Shown here piece by piece: positions 54,994-63,930 of a stretch of 64,000 nucleotides of DNA. Every line of letters begins with the position of its first letter. Position 1 is the first letter of the stretch. The position numbers and the translations under genes were made by a program. Origin of the DNA: Halomonas sp. (GTDB lineage: Bacteria > Pseudomonadota > Gammaproteobacteria > Pseudomonadales > Halomonadaceae). Under the pieces are notes generated by a model. It was not told the DNA's origin. It saw nothing but the letters and a program-made list of their open reading frames with translations, and made no database searches. The DNA is taken from assembly GCF_011050415.1 (NCBI RefSeq), contig NZ_DRFS01000008.1:1-64000 (forward strand), read 5' to 3'.

Positions 54994-56451
54994 TCAAGAC
55001 AGCATGATGTTAATAGTTTTTGATTCGGTATAACTAAGCAGCTCTTCACGACCTTCCTCTCTGCCCACACCGCTTGACTTCATCCCGCCAAAAGGTACTC
55101 CCAGGAAGTGCATGCTTGAACCGTTGATCCATATATGCCCCGACCGGATTTGCTTCGCCATCTTCAGTGCTGCGTTAATGTCCTGTGTCCAAACGGCAGC
55201 GGTTAAGCCATATTCTGTGCTATTTGCCATAGCTACTGCCTCATCAAAGTCTTTCCAGCGGCCAATCGCCATAACAGGCCCAAATACTTCCTGTTGCCAT
55301 AAGCGCATGTTGGGCGACACATCAGCGTAGACTGTTGGCGCTACCCAGAACCCCTTAAGAAACTGTTTCCCTTCGGGACGCGCGCCCCCTAGCATTCGAC
55401 GCGCGCCATCAGCATCGGCATTGTCGCAGTGAGCCAGGATACGCTGCATGTGCAGTTCAGAATTGACCGGTCCCACATCGGTTGCGTCAATCAAGGGGTC
55501 ACCAATGCGCAACGCGGCGACACGCTCAACCACCGCCTTAAGTACGTGATCGTAGATATCTTCATGCACTAGCAAACGACTGAGCGAACCACAGGATTGG
55601 CCCTGCCATGAAAAGTTCATCCCAAACACTGCAGCGTCAGCGATCTTTTCAGGGTCGCAATCGGGGAACACGATCATCGGATTCTTGCCGCCCAGTTCCA
55701 ACGTTATATGCTTGACCCCGACTTCGGCCGCCGATCTTTGGATAGCCCGTCCGGTTTCGGGCGAACCGATGAAAGCGATCCGCTTGATCCCTGGATGTCG
55801 AACGATTGCGTTCCCAACAACGGCACCTTCACCGGTTATGATATTAAACACACCCGGAGGTAAGTTATCGCGAGCGATCTCGGCGAGTACCATCGATGAT
55901 AGTGGAGATGTCTCAGGGGGTTTTACGATCACGGCATTACCTGCCGCCAGCGCCGCGGCGGTACGTGCGACGGCGAACATGATCGGGTGGTTAAAAGGTG
56001 CAATTCGCGCCACTACCCCATAGGGTTCATGCAGCGTCAGGTGTAGATTCTGAGATGTCGCCGGAATTGTGTCGCCCCGCAGATCGGGGCCAAGTCCGGC
56101 GTAGTAGCGCAAACTCTCTACGGCGGTTGGCACGTCGATCATTCGCATTGGCCGAATCGTGTTTCCAGTATCGCTGACTTCGATTCGCAGTATTTCATCC
56201 GCACGGGCAGCAATAGCGTCAGCGAATCGATTCATAGCTGCGGCCCGCTCCATCGATGTTAATGCCGCCCAGGCGGGCCAAGCTTTTTCTGCAGCTTGTA
56301 CCGCTCGATCCACATCTTCTAACGAACCTGCTGGTACACGGCCAATGGGCTCTTCCGTTGCGGGATTTATAGATGTAGACCATTCGCCAGTGACGCTTTC
56401 AACCAGTTCACCTCCGATTAGCATTCGCTCTGCTTCGCAAACACGTTCCAT
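54994..56451 (-). CDS. NAD(P)+-dependent aldehyde dehydrogenase (ThDP enzyme partner)
   Basis: A 485-aa ALDH-superfamily protein. It has the N-terminal block STSINPATEEPIGRVPAG, catalytic Glu in HITLELGGKNPMIV near residue 252, nucleophilic Cys in SWQGQSCGSLSR near 287, and PFGGMKSSGVGREEG at the C-terminus. The usual GQ-C context is kept (GQSCGS). It lies 9 bp before the ThDP enzyme gene on the same strand. It probably oxidises the aldehyde formed by that enzyme to an acid. Confidence 0.86.
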   Translation of the reverse strand: MERVCEAERMLIGGELVESVTGEWSTSINPATEEPIGRVPAGSLEDVDRAVQAAEKAWPAWAALTSMERAAAMNRFADAIAARADEILRIEVSDTGNTIRPMRMIDVPTAVESLRYYAGLGPDLRGDTIPATSQNLHLTLHEPYGVVARIAPFNHPIMFAVARTAAALAAGNAVIVKPPETSPLSSMVLAEIARDNLPPGVFNIITGEGAVVGNAIVRHPGIKRIAFIGSPETGRAIQRSAAEVGVKHITLELGGKNPMIVFPDCDPEKIADAAVFGMNFSWQGQSCGSLSRLLVHEDIYDHVLKAVVERVAALRIGDPLIDATDVGPVNSELHMQRILAHCDNADADGARRMLGGARPEGKQFLKGFWVAPTVYADVSPNMRLWQQEVFGPVMAIGRWKDFDEAVAMANSTEYGLTAAVWTQDINAALKMAKQIRSGHIWINGSSMHFLGVPFGGMKSSGVGREEGREELLSYTESKTINIMLS

Positions 56452-56792
56452 TTTGTTCTCCTTATTCTGATCTCAAGAAGTAAACAGTAATGAAGGCATC
56501 GGCAGCCATCGGTCAAATATATATACGATGCGATATCTATAGCTAATTAGGTATATGTGGATTCTTTATATCCATGTGAACTCTAAAAAAATTCTTCAGC
56601 ATCGTGAGGGTACAAAGATATTCATAAGGGGTCAGAAAGCTTCGGACTGATATCCCGTCAACCGTCTCATTATTTTGTACTTAGAATGAAGGCCAATTAT
56701 CAAAAAGTATAATTGCAATACTACAAAGCAATCACAACACTAATGATCACAATGCTGATCAATATTAATAATATTTCTGATGAGGAATCGCC
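56452..56792. other. Intergenic region upstream of the ALDH gene and the dead mobA copy
   Basis: About 340 bp, A/T-rich, no supported gene. It contains the leftward ALDH/ThDP promoter and, at 56744-56765, a copy of the operator found upstream of intact mobA. Confidence 0.55.
56744..56765. promoter_or_regulatory. Second copy of the mobA MarR-type site
   Basis: Contains TGATCACAAT and CTGAT and matches the reverse of 42172-42193 at 20 of 22 positions. It lies 27-48 bp upstream of the start of the dead mobA fragment. Confidence 0.5.
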
Positions 56793-57026
56793 ATGCAGTT
56801 TCATCTCAACGGCTTTCAGACAGGCGACCCAAAGCGCTATATCTCTGACAAGGCAATTGCCAATTCAGACCAATTACCCCAAGAGGTGGATGTACTTATC
56901 GTCGGCTGCAGCCCAGCAGGTTTAACACTTGCTGCCCGGCTGTCACGCTTTCCTGAAATCCGTACATGTATCGTTGAGCAGAAAGACGGGCCCATCAATG
57001 GCATGGCTTTTTTCATTCATCACTGA
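56793..57026 (+). pseudogene. 3-hydroxybenzoate monooxygenase N-terminal relic
   Basis: A 77-codon frame starts MQFHLNGFQTGDPKRY and includes LPQEVDVLIVGCSPAGLTLA, clearly the N-terminus of a MobA-type enzyme (intact copy MQYFLDGYRSGDPR, VDVLIVGTGPAGLLLA). Similarity ends at EQKDGPI; after that it runs into unrelated codons and TGA at 57024. Gly to Cys within the FAD motif is also seen. The rest, about 550 codons, is gone, deleted up to a MarR relic. Confidence 0.78.
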
Positions 57027-57037
57027 GTAAAAGCGAT

Positions 57038-57505
57038 AATATAACCGGAACTCCGCTCTCCGATGCAAACGTACTACCAGGTAACCTGCTCCGGCGCTGC
57101 CACCAGATCAGTGTTGCAATATTTCTGCGCAAGTGCGAGGCAAGCAACCTGACTCAATTGCAGTACATTATACTTTGTGCGCTCGAGGAAATGGGTTCGG
57201 TCGACCAGATCACTCTGGGCGGTTACACCGCCTAAGATCGCAATACTATAGTTGTGGTGGTTAGAAAGCTGGAAGAGCGAAGCCTTGTGAATCGACGCCG
57301 AAAACCAGAGGATCGGCGATCAATGTTTGTCAGTCTCACCGAGCAGGGCGAGCAACTTCGCATCGACTCTGAATCGGCAGTTGCCGAGGTGCAGAAGGAG
57401 ATTCTTGCCCCATTGAACGAGAACGAACAAGAAGTGCTTTGCTCATTGCTGAAGCGTATTGCTGACAGCAACAACCACTTGAGTCGTGTACCTATACGTC
57501 TTTGA
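57038..57505 (+). pseudogene. MarR-family regulator relic (copy of the 45410 gene)
   Basis: Reading begins without a start codon as DNITGTPLSDANVLPGNLLR and continues RCHQISVAIFLRKCEASNLT, closely matching the protein from 45410. A TTA-to-TAA change at 57234 creates a stop in GYTA-stop-DRNTI. The remainder (RKLEERSLVNRRRKPEDRRS to LSRVPIRL) is open. The missing start and the nonsense codon mark it as dead. Confidence 0.8.
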
Positions 57506-57882
57506 GGCTTACTCAGGTTACCAGCCAATCAAGATCAGTAGTTTGCTTAAAAGCCCATGGCCGTAGAACTGAGCTGAGTGCAACAACTTAATATTTCTGT
57601 AAAGTGTTTGATTTATGACCTATTCATAATTCGATAACGGAGAACGCCCCATCATACAGGTCAGCCTTTAGCAGGAGATCAGCCTCCGACAAATAGCTAA
57701 TTTGATGCCTGTTCTCCGTCCACTATCAACCTCGAAGCACGTCTCAATCAAATTCAATTTGGTAACTATTGTGCTCATCGTTTCTACGGCCAATATGTAT
57801 AATATGCAAAAGGAGCAGCACAAATGCGTAGACCCTTTTGGCGTCTTTTTAAAAAATATCCAAAATAAGGGCAACTAGGCGT
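57506..57882. other. Intergenic region with no supported gene
   Basis: About 375 bp between the MarR relic and the aldehyde dehydrogenase gene, A/T-rich. GGAGAACG near 57640 and its reverse near 57714 bracket a loose stem. A 15-codon frame at 57824-57868 (MRRPFWRLFKKYPK) has AAAGGAG 8 nt upstream but no other support. The 68-codon frame at 57668-57874 on the minus strand looks non-coding. Confidence 0.5.
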
Positions 57883-59334
57883 TTAGATAGGGTAGTGGCG
57901 CGGCCCTAGCTGCATCGTCATCCAACGCAGCTCGGTAAACTCCTCAATACCCGCTTTGCCACCAAAGCGCCCGTAGCCGCTAGATTTGACGCCGCCGAAA
58001 GGCATTTGAGGCTCATCGTGGACTGTCGGGGCATTGATATGACAAATGCCCGTCTGCAAGCGCCCTGCCACTTTCATGGCGCGTGCGCTATCGCGGCTAA
58101 ACACCGCCGATGAGAGTCCGTACTCGCTATCGTTGGCGATGCGCACTGCCTCCTCTTCGCCGTTAACGCGAATCACCGCCACGATAGGACCAAACGACTC
58201 TTCGCTATACAGCCGCATATCACTGGTGACACCATCGATGACCGTGGCCTGCATCACCACCCCTTGCGCTTTTCCGCCAGAGGCTAAGTGCGCGCCTTGC
58301 GTCACGGCATCATCAATCAGGCTATTTAGTTTCTCACCTGACTGCGCGTTAATTAACGTGCCCAGGGTGTTGCTCTCATCACGCGGGTCGCCTGCTTTTA
58401 ACACCCGAGCGCGCTCAGCAAACTTCTCCACGAAAGCATCTGCCACCTGGTTATCAACAATGACACGTTCGGTGGACATGCAGATCTGGCCTTGGTTAAA
58501 GAACGCGCCAAAAATCGCTGCGTCCACGGCGGCATCGATATCCGCATCATCCAATACCACAAACGGTGCCTTGCCACCCAACTCAAGCAACGCGGGCTTC
58601 AACTGTTTGGCCGCTTGCTCGGCAATGATTTTGCCTACACCAGTGGAGCCAGTGAAGTTAATCCGGCGTACCGCAGGGTGGGCAATCAACGCGCTTACGA
58701 CATCAGCGGCGTTATCCGGTGCATTGGTAATCACATTGACGATACCGTCGCCAAATCCCGCTTCCTGCAACACTTCACCAATCAAGTGATGCGTCGCCGG
58801 GCACTGCTCGGAAGCTTTCAAAATAACGGTGTTGCCGCAGGCCAAGGGCGTAGCGATGGCTCGAGTACCTAAAATAATCGGCGCGTTCCAGGGTGCGATG
58901 CCAACCACAACACCACAGGGAACACGCACGCCCATCGCCATACTGTCAGGTACGTTCGAGGGGATGATATCGCCCTGGATTTGCGTCGTTAACGCTGCAG
59001 CTTCACGCAATACATCGGCGGCCACCTTGACGTTAAACCCCGCCCAACCCGGCGTGGCCCCAGTCTCATCAATCATACGATCAATAAAATCGCCCTGACG
59101 CGCTTCCATCAGCTCAGCCGCTTTTAGCAATTTGGCGCGCCGTTCGCCTGGGCCTGTTTGCGACCATTTATCAAACGCCCGGCCTGCCGCGTCGGCAGCC
59201 GCATTTGCATCACCTACGCTTGCTGCTGCCGCCGTGGTGACAACCTCGCCACTCAACGGACTCGCTCGGGTAAAAGAGGCTTCGTGCTCAGCGGCTTTTG
59301 CTTCACCCGCGGACAATAGCTGAATAGTGACCAT
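57883..59334 (-). CDS. Aromatic aldehyde dehydrogenase (salicylaldehyde/vanillin dehydrogenase type)
   Basis: A 483-aa ALDH: catalytic Glu in LKPALLELGGKAPFVVLDDA near residue 253, Cys in FFNQGQICMSTERVIV near 287, C-terminal PQMPFGGVKSSGYGRFGGKAG. The NQGQICMST context is typical of NahF/Vdh-type enzymes acting on benzaldehydes. It is the last gene of a leftward unit after dctP-dctQ-dctM (28 bp after dctM), so the imported substrate may be an aromatic aldehyde or alcohol derivative that ends in protocatechuate. Substrate not proven. Confidence 0.83.
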   Translation of the reverse strand: MVTIQLLSAGEAKAAEHEASFTRASPLSGEVVTTAAAASVGDANAAADAAGRAFDKWSQTGPGERRAKLLKAAELMEARQGDFIDRMIDETGATPGWAGFNVKVAADVLREAAALTTQIQGDIIPSNVPDSMAMGVRVPCGVVVGIAPWNAPIILGTRAIATPLACGNTVILKASEQCPATHHLIGEVLQEAGFGDGIVNVITNAPDNAADVVSALIAHPAVRRINFTGSTGVGKIIAEQAAKQLKPALLELGGKAPFVVLDDADIDAAVDAAIFGAFFNQGQICMSTERVIVDNQVADAFVEKFAERARVLKAGDPRDESNTLGTLINAQSGEKLNSLIDDAVTQGAHLASGGKAQGVVMQATVIDGVTSDMRLYSEESFGPIVAVIRVNGEEEAVRIANDSEYGLSSAVFSRDSARAMKVAGRLQTGICHINAPTVHDEPQMPFGGVKSSGYGRFGGKAGIEEFTELRWMTMQLGPRHYPI

Positions 59335-59362
59335 GGCATTAACTCCTTGTAATAAAACCAGC

Positions 59363-60652
59363 CTAGAGCAGAAACAGCGTGCTCAAAATCGGGAAAGCGA
59401 TTAGCAGTGCCAGGCGTATTAAGTCAGACACCACAAAGGGCGCGACGCCTTTAAAAATCTCACCTAGCCCGACATGCGGCGCCATCGCTTTAATCACAAA
59501 CACGTTCATCCCCACTGGAGGGGTCATCAGCCCCAGCTCTACCGTCAAAACAGTCAGAATACCGAACCATACAGGGTCAATGCCCATCGCCTGAATGATC
59601 GGGTAAACCACCGGCACGGTGATTACTAGCATGGCGATGGAGTCCATAAACATGCCCAGCACAAAGTAGAGCGCCAGGATGCACAGCACCACAACGAGCG
59701 GTGTGAGATCCATGCCGTAGAGCATGTCAGTAATCGAAAACGAAATACGCGATACCGAGATGAAGTAACCCAGCGTTTCAGCCCCTACCAGCATAAAGAA
59801 CACCACCGCAGAGAGCGCCAGCGTTTCCTGTACGCTGCGCCACAGCTGGGCACTGCGCATGCCTTTTACGAGGGCATAAATCAAAGTAGCAAATGCCCCG
59901 ACGCTGGCCCCTTCGGTGGGGGTAAAAGCACCAAAATAGATACCTAAAATCATCACCAGGAAAACGCCAAAGAACGGTATTAAGCCAGTGAGCGACACCA
60001 GCTTCTCTTTCCAGGGCGTTGGCTTTCCTGCCACCGCTAAAGAGGGGCGCAACCGCATGACAACGGAGATCGTCAACGCGTACATCACCAAGCCCATCAG
60101 GCCCGGAATCAACCCCGCCATAAACATATCGCCCACCGACTGCTCGGTAAGAATGGCATAGATCAAGAGCGCAATACTGGGTGGAATCATAATGCCCAGC
60201 GTGCCGCCTGCGGCAAGTGCCCCGGTGGCCAAACCACGGTGATAGCCATAGCGCTCCATCTCCGGCAGCGCTACCCGGGTCATGGTGCTCGCCGTCGCTA
60301 ATGAAGAGCCAGAAATAGCGGAAAAGATGCCACAAGAGCCGATGGCCGCAATCGCCAAGCCACCCTTCCAGCCACCGCAAATGGTGCGCGTTGAATCAAA
60401 CAGCTTACCGGCCATACCGGAGTGAGCAGCCAAAACGCCCATCAAAATGAACATAGGTACGGCGCTGAAACTGTAGTTGGAAAGCACCTCTACGGGTACC
60501 GTTTTAAGCTGTGCAATCGCCGCATCCCAACTGACGACTTGGGCAAACCCCACCACGCCTACAATGAGCATGGTTAACGCTACCGGGACGCGCAGAATCA
60601 TCAGTATTAGCAAACACCCAAGACCAATAGCGCCGATCGCTTCACTCCCCAT
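59363..60652 (-). CDS. TRAP large permease (DctM family), second system
   Basis: A 429-aa membrane protein with about 12 hydrophobic helices. Signatures: FSAVPMFILMGVLAAHSGM, GALAAGGTLGIMIPPSIALLIYA and TVELGLMTPPVGMNVFVIK. ATG at 60652 with GAGGAGG 6 nt upstream is preferred over 60676. It overlaps the dctQ gene by 11 nt. Confidence 0.88.
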   Translation of the reverse strand: MGSEAIGAIGLGCLLILMILRVPVALTMLIVGVVGFAQVVSWDAAIAQLKTVPVEVLSNYSFSAVPMFILMGVLAAHSGMAGKLFDSTRTICGGWKGGLAIAAIGSCGIFSAISGSSLATASTMTRVALPEMERYGYHRGLATGALAAGGTLGIMIPPSIALLIYAILTEQSVGDMFMAGLIPGLMGLVMYALTISVVMRLRPSLAVAGKPTPWKEKLVSLTGLIPFFGVFLVMILGIYFGAFTPTEGASVGAFATLIYALVKGMRSAQLWRSVQETLALSAVVFFMLVGAETLGYFISVSRISFSITDMLYGMDLTPLVVVLCILALYFVLGMFMDSIAMLVITVPVVYPIIQAMGIDPVWFGILTVLTVELGLMTPPVGMNVFVIKAMAPHVGLGEIFKGVAPFVVSDLIRLALLIAFPILSTLFLL

Positions 60653-61187
60653 GAGCAGCCTCCTCGCCCTTGCCATAAAGAATGCCTAGCAAGGCATGGA
60701 TAAAGCTGCGTAACCCCAGTAGTAAACTGAGCACGGCTGCCAGCTGATAAATGGGCCCCATGGGCAGTCGCAGATCCTGGGTGGTAGTGCCATGCCGGGC
60801 AGCCGCCGCTGCTGAGTCCCATAAACCTACAAATAAAATTAATCCCAGCGCCATAAAGCCAAGAAAATAGAGACCTTGTAAGCGGTTTTTAATGGTTTGG
60901 GGCAAGCGATGTGAAAAGGCTTCTACCACCACTTGGCTCTTCTCAACGTTCGCGGACATTGCCGCTAGTAAAGCAAACAGCATTAAATAGCTAACTAACT
61001 CCACGCTCCCTGACACGCGTAACGAAATAGCGCCTTCCGTCACGCGGGCAAGGTAGCGAGTACTTACATCGGCAATTGTGACTGCCAGTAAGCCAATCAG
61101 CGCTATTCCGGCAATCAAACGACAAATAAGGGCCAGCCAATGGCTGGCCCTGTTGAGAATATGCTGAAAGTGGAGAGTCGACTGCAT
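60642..61187 (-). CDS. TRAP small permease (DctQ family), second system
   Basis: A 181-aa protein with four hydrophobic helices. The block RYLARVTEGAISLRVSGSVELVSYLMLFALLAAMSANVEKSQVVVEAF is typical. Six bp after the dctP stop, and overlaps dctM. Confidence 0.85.
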   Translation of the reverse strand: MQSTLHFQHILNRASHWLALICRLIAGIALIGLLAVTIADVSTRYLARVTEGAISLRVSGSVELVSYLMLFALLAAMSANVEKSQVVVEAFSHRLPQTIKNRLQGLYFLGFMALGLILFVGLWDSAAAAARHGTTTQDLRLPMGPIYQLAAVLSLLLGLRSFIHALLGILYGKGEEAAHGE

Positions 61188-61193
61188 AACACC

Positions 61194-62225
61194 TTATCCC
61201 TGTTGGGTACCACAAGACTCGCTCGCTGCTAGTGCAGCTTCATACACCTCACGGGCTTGGCTCAAACCGCGCTCTTCTAACTGCGTTAAGTAGTTTTCAA
61301 TACCGGTTTGCAGCGGCTCCTGCCAGTCTGGGTGCTCAAGCGGGTTTTCGATTTCACGGATGGTGTGGCCCGCATCAACCGCTTCCTGCTTGCCTTCCAC
61401 ATCTAGACGGTCAAACACTTCACCGGCCTTTTCAGCCCACTTCATGCCTGAGTTATTGTCGATGACAGCCTTCTGCTCGGGGGAAAGGCCGTCATAAGCG
61501 CGTTGATTCATGGTGGCGACAAAGATCAGCGTGTAGAACGGTACTTCGGTGTGATAACTGACTAACTCATTAACACGAAAACCTTTTAAGCCTTCCCAGG
61601 GGAAGCTTAGGCCATCAATAACGCCGCGCTGCATGGAGGTATAGATATCCGGCGCTGGCATGCCCACCGGGCTTGCACCCATGTTTTCGAGCATTTCACC
61701 CGCGACAGCAGTGGGGCGGCGAATACGTAGCCCTTGCAGGTCAGCAGGCGTTTGCACATCAGTATCGATGGTGTGTATGCCGCCAGGCCCCGTGGTAAAC
61801 ATAAATAGCGGGCGGGTATCTTCGTATTCGCTATCCAAATGACCGTCGTCGTAAAGCGTTTGCAGTACACACGCCCCTTGCGTTGCCGTACTCGCTACCC
61901 CAGGCAGCTCAACAATCTGTGACAGCGGGAAGCGGCCAGCGGTGTAGCCCTGTGCCGTGGCACCAATATCGGCAATACCGTTGGCAGCGGCTTCATAAAT
62001 GGAGTCCGGTTTGGCTAAGGTACCGGCGGGAAACATTTGAATCGATAGTTCGCCGCCGGACTCTTCGGCAACCGTATCAGCCCAGGCCTGCAGAACATCT
62101 TCATTAACGCCGGAGGGGCCAGGCCAAAAGTGCGCCATACGCAGGGTGGTTTCCGCTTGAACCGCACTGATGCCAAGTCCCGCAATAGCGGTCGCCAACA
62201 GGCACCGGGATAGGGTTATTTTCAT
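61194..62225 (-). CDS. TRAP solute-binding protein (DctP family), second system
   Basis: A 343-aa periplasmic protein with signal peptide (SRCLLATAIAGLGISAVQA) and DctP fold: LRMAHFWPGPSGVNEDVLQAWADTV, the Arg in LQGLRIRRPTAV and YTSMQRGVIDGLSFPWEG. ATG 62225 with GGAG upstream is preferred over 62267. Two Cys residues (GACVL and ESCGTQ) may form a disulfide. First gene of the TRAP-ALDH operon next to pcaHG; an aromatic acid ligand is likely. Confidence 0.86.
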   Translation of the reverse strand: MKITLSRCLLATAIAGLGISAVQAETTLRMAHFWPGPSGVNEDVLQAWADTVAEESGGELSIQMFPAGTLAKPDSIYEAAANGIADIGATAQGYTAGRFPLSQIVELPGVASTATQGACVLQTLYDDGHLDSEYEDTRPLFMFTTGPGGIHTIDTDVQTPADLQGLRIRRPTAVAGEMLENMGASPVGMPAPDIYTSMQRGVIDGLSFPWEGLKGFRVNELVSYHTEVPFYTLIFVATMNQRAYDGLSPEQKAVIDNNSGMKWAEKAGEVFDRLDVEGKQEAVDAGHTIREIENPLEHPDWQEPLQTGIENYLTQLEERGLSQAREVYEAALAASESCGTQQG

Positions 62226-62258
62226 GGGGTACTCCAGGACTTTTGTTAGATTATTATA

Positions 62259-62284
62259 AGTTCGCATAACGAATACTAGTTCGC
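62259..62284. promoter_or_regulatory. IclR-type triple half-site upstream of the TRAP operon
   Basis: AGTTCGC at 62259, CGAA at 62270 and AGTTCGC at 62278 place TTCG, CGAA, TTCG about 10 bp apart, a palindrome plus direct repeat. PcaU of Acinetobacter binds an operator of this architecture. It lies 34-59 bp before the dctP start. Confidence 0.45.
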
Positions 62285-62484
62285 TCTAAAAGGCCAGATT
62301 AGTCCACTCTAACGCCTAGAGCTAATCGACATTGGTCTATGGTGAAACGCCTTCTGATCACGTTTACCTCAAACCCACGCCGATGTCCCCAGTGTTACGA
62401 CTCCGCAGTGCATTCAGTAAGGCACATTGGCAGCATAAAGTTGGACTTTTCCAACATCCACCCCCGACCATGGTCTTAACTCAA

Positions 62485-62521
62485 TAAAAAAGCGCTACTC
62501 AGTAATGAGCAACGCTTTTTG
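62485..62521. terminator. Bidirectional intrinsic terminator after pcaG
   Basis: AAAAAGCG and CGCTTTTT form the outer stem, with CTCA/TGAG inside around GTAA. Runs of A and T flank the hairpin on both sides, so it ends the pcaHG transcript on the minus strand. Confidence 0.8.
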
Positions 62522-62546
62522 TTCTGCCTTCACCTTATTAGAACGG

Positions 62547-63179
62547 TTAAAAATCAAAAAATACCGTTTCACCTTCGCCCTGCAGACGAATATTCAGCCG
62601 GTAACGCACTTTGCCATCGGCCTCTTCGCGCTTGGCGATCAGCGTTTGGCGGCGCGCCGGTGACTCAATGCGCGAAAGCACCGGGCACTGGGCGTTGGCT
62701 TCCGCTTCATCGTCAAAGTAGAGCCGTGTTTGCAGGTGAATGTTCACCCCTCGGGCAAACAGCGTCAGGTTAATGTGCGGGGCCATTAGCTGGCCGCTGG
62801 GGTGCTTCACTGCGCCGGGCTTGATGGTGGTTAACGACCACTCGCTACCGTGATCGAACGTAGTGGCAGTGCGGCCGAAGCTGTTAAACGGCTTGCTGAG
62901 GTCGTAATCGGCTTGGTAGTCGCCGTTAGCATCGGCTTGCCACGCTTCCACGAAAGCATCGCGTACTAGGTCGCCGTTGCCATCAATGACGATCCCTACG
63001 ACTTCGATATGCTCGCCCTCGGCCTCAGGCTTGGCCATCTCGTTCCAAATTTCTTCATCACGCACGGGGTTGCCCGCTGCGGCAAGCGCAAGGCCAATAT
63101 GCACGTAGGGGCCAGCGGTTTGCGAGGCGGTTTCACGCAGCATCAGTGCGCTGGTCGGCTGGCTGTTAGGCTGATTCAT
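62547..63179 (-). CDS. pcaG: Protocatechuate 3,4-dioxygenase alpha subunit
   Basis: A 210-aa intradiol dioxygenase subunit without the ferric ligands, as in all PcaG. Blocks: SQTAGPYVHIGLAL near residue 20, DAFVEAWQADANGDY and HINLTLFARGVNIHLQTRLYF. ATG 63179 (MNQPNSQP) with AGGGGAT upstream. The open frame extends to 63299, but that part overlaps pcaH and is not family-like. It forms the (alpha-beta)n enzyme with PcaH, 16 bp upstream. Confidence 0.93.
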   Translation of the reverse strand: MNQPNSQPTSALMLRETASQTAGPYVHIGLALAAAGNPVRDEEIWNEMAKPEAEGEHIEVVGIVIDGNGDLVRDAFVEAWQADANGDYQADYDLSKPFNSFGRTATTFDHGSEWSLTTIKPGAVKHPSGQLMAPHINLTLFARGVNIHLQTRLYFDDEAEANAQCPVLSRIESPARRQTLIAKREEADGKVRYRLNIRLQGEGETVFFDF

Positions 63180-63195
63180 GATGTATCCCCTGCCC

Positions 63196-63930
63196 TTATT
63201 GGTTTTCAAAATAGGTCTGCAGCTCGCCGCGTACGACCACATCAAAGCGATAGGCGAGGCAATCCATCGGCTTGCTGTGGGCCATATCGAGCCGCCCAAT
63301 CATTGTCTCAACCGCAAGAGGGTCTTTTAGCGTATGGACAATGGGGCACAGGGGAATCAGCGGGTCGCCCTCAAAATACATCTGGGTAATCAACCGGGTA
63401 GAGATCGAAGGGCCAGTCACCGATACGTGAATATGCGCTGGGCGCCAGCTATTCATATCGTTAGGCCACGGGTAGGGGCCGGGCTTGATGGTACGGAAGC
63501 GATAAAAGCCTTGCTCATCGGTCAGGCAGCGCCCTACACCGCCGAAGCTGGGATCTAGCGGTGCAAGATACTTATCATTCTTGTGTCGGTAGCGGCCTCC
63601 AGCATTGGCCTGCCACATTTCCACCAGGGTGTGCGGTACTGGCTTGCCGAACTGATCCACCACTCGACCAAACATAATAATCCGCTCGCCTTGGGGTAAC
63701 CCCTGGCCTTGGCTCGGCTCTTGACGAAAGTTAAGCAATAGGTCGTTATCGTAAGGTCCCATGCGCAGATGGCTGAAGTCCGGGCCAGTCAACTCAGATG
63801 CCGTGGGCTGCTGCATACTCACCAGCGCCTGCTGGGGCGAGCGCGCCACCGAGGTTTTATAGCCCGGCGTGTAGGCTGGGGGATGCCAGTTGCGGTCACG
63901 GGCTACAAAGCGTTTATTGTCATTTTGCAT
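63196..63930 (-). CDS. pcaH: Protocatechuate 3,4-dioxygenase beta subunit
   Basis: A 244-aa catalytic subunit that cleaves protocatechuate to beta-carboxy-cis,cis-muconate. Ferric ligands are Tyr114 (GGRYRHKN), Tyr153 (GPYPWPN), His166 and His168 (RPAHIHVS). It receives the product of phthalate, 3-hydroxybenzoate and 4-hydroxybenzoate pathways in this window. ATG at 63930. The remaining 70 bp to the window edge hold its promoter region; no regulator gene is visible. Confidence 0.95.
   Translation of the reverse strand: MQNDNKRFVARDRNWHPPAYTPGYKTSVARSPQQALVSMQQPTASELTGPDFSHLRMGPYDNDLLLNFRQEPSQGQGLPQGERIIMFGRVVDQFGKPVPHTLVEMWQANAGGRYRHKNDKYLAPLDPSFGGVGRCLTDEQGFYRFRTIKPGPYPWPNDMNSWRPAHIHVSVTGPSISTRLITQMYFEGDPLIPLCPIVHTLKDPLAVETMIGRLDMAHSKPMDCLAYRFDVVVRGELQTYFENQ

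Larger units (their letters stand above)
62226..62546. other. Intergenic region between dctP and pcaG
   Basis: About 320 bp. It contains the TRAP operon promoter with the repeat TTCG sites at 62259-62284, and the pcaHG terminator at 62485-62521. No coding frame is supported. Confidence 0.7.

Noticed and set aside
57668..57874. 68-codon frame on the minus strand after the MarR relic
   Set aside because: Codon use is poor, no recognisable domain, and no ribosome-binding site.
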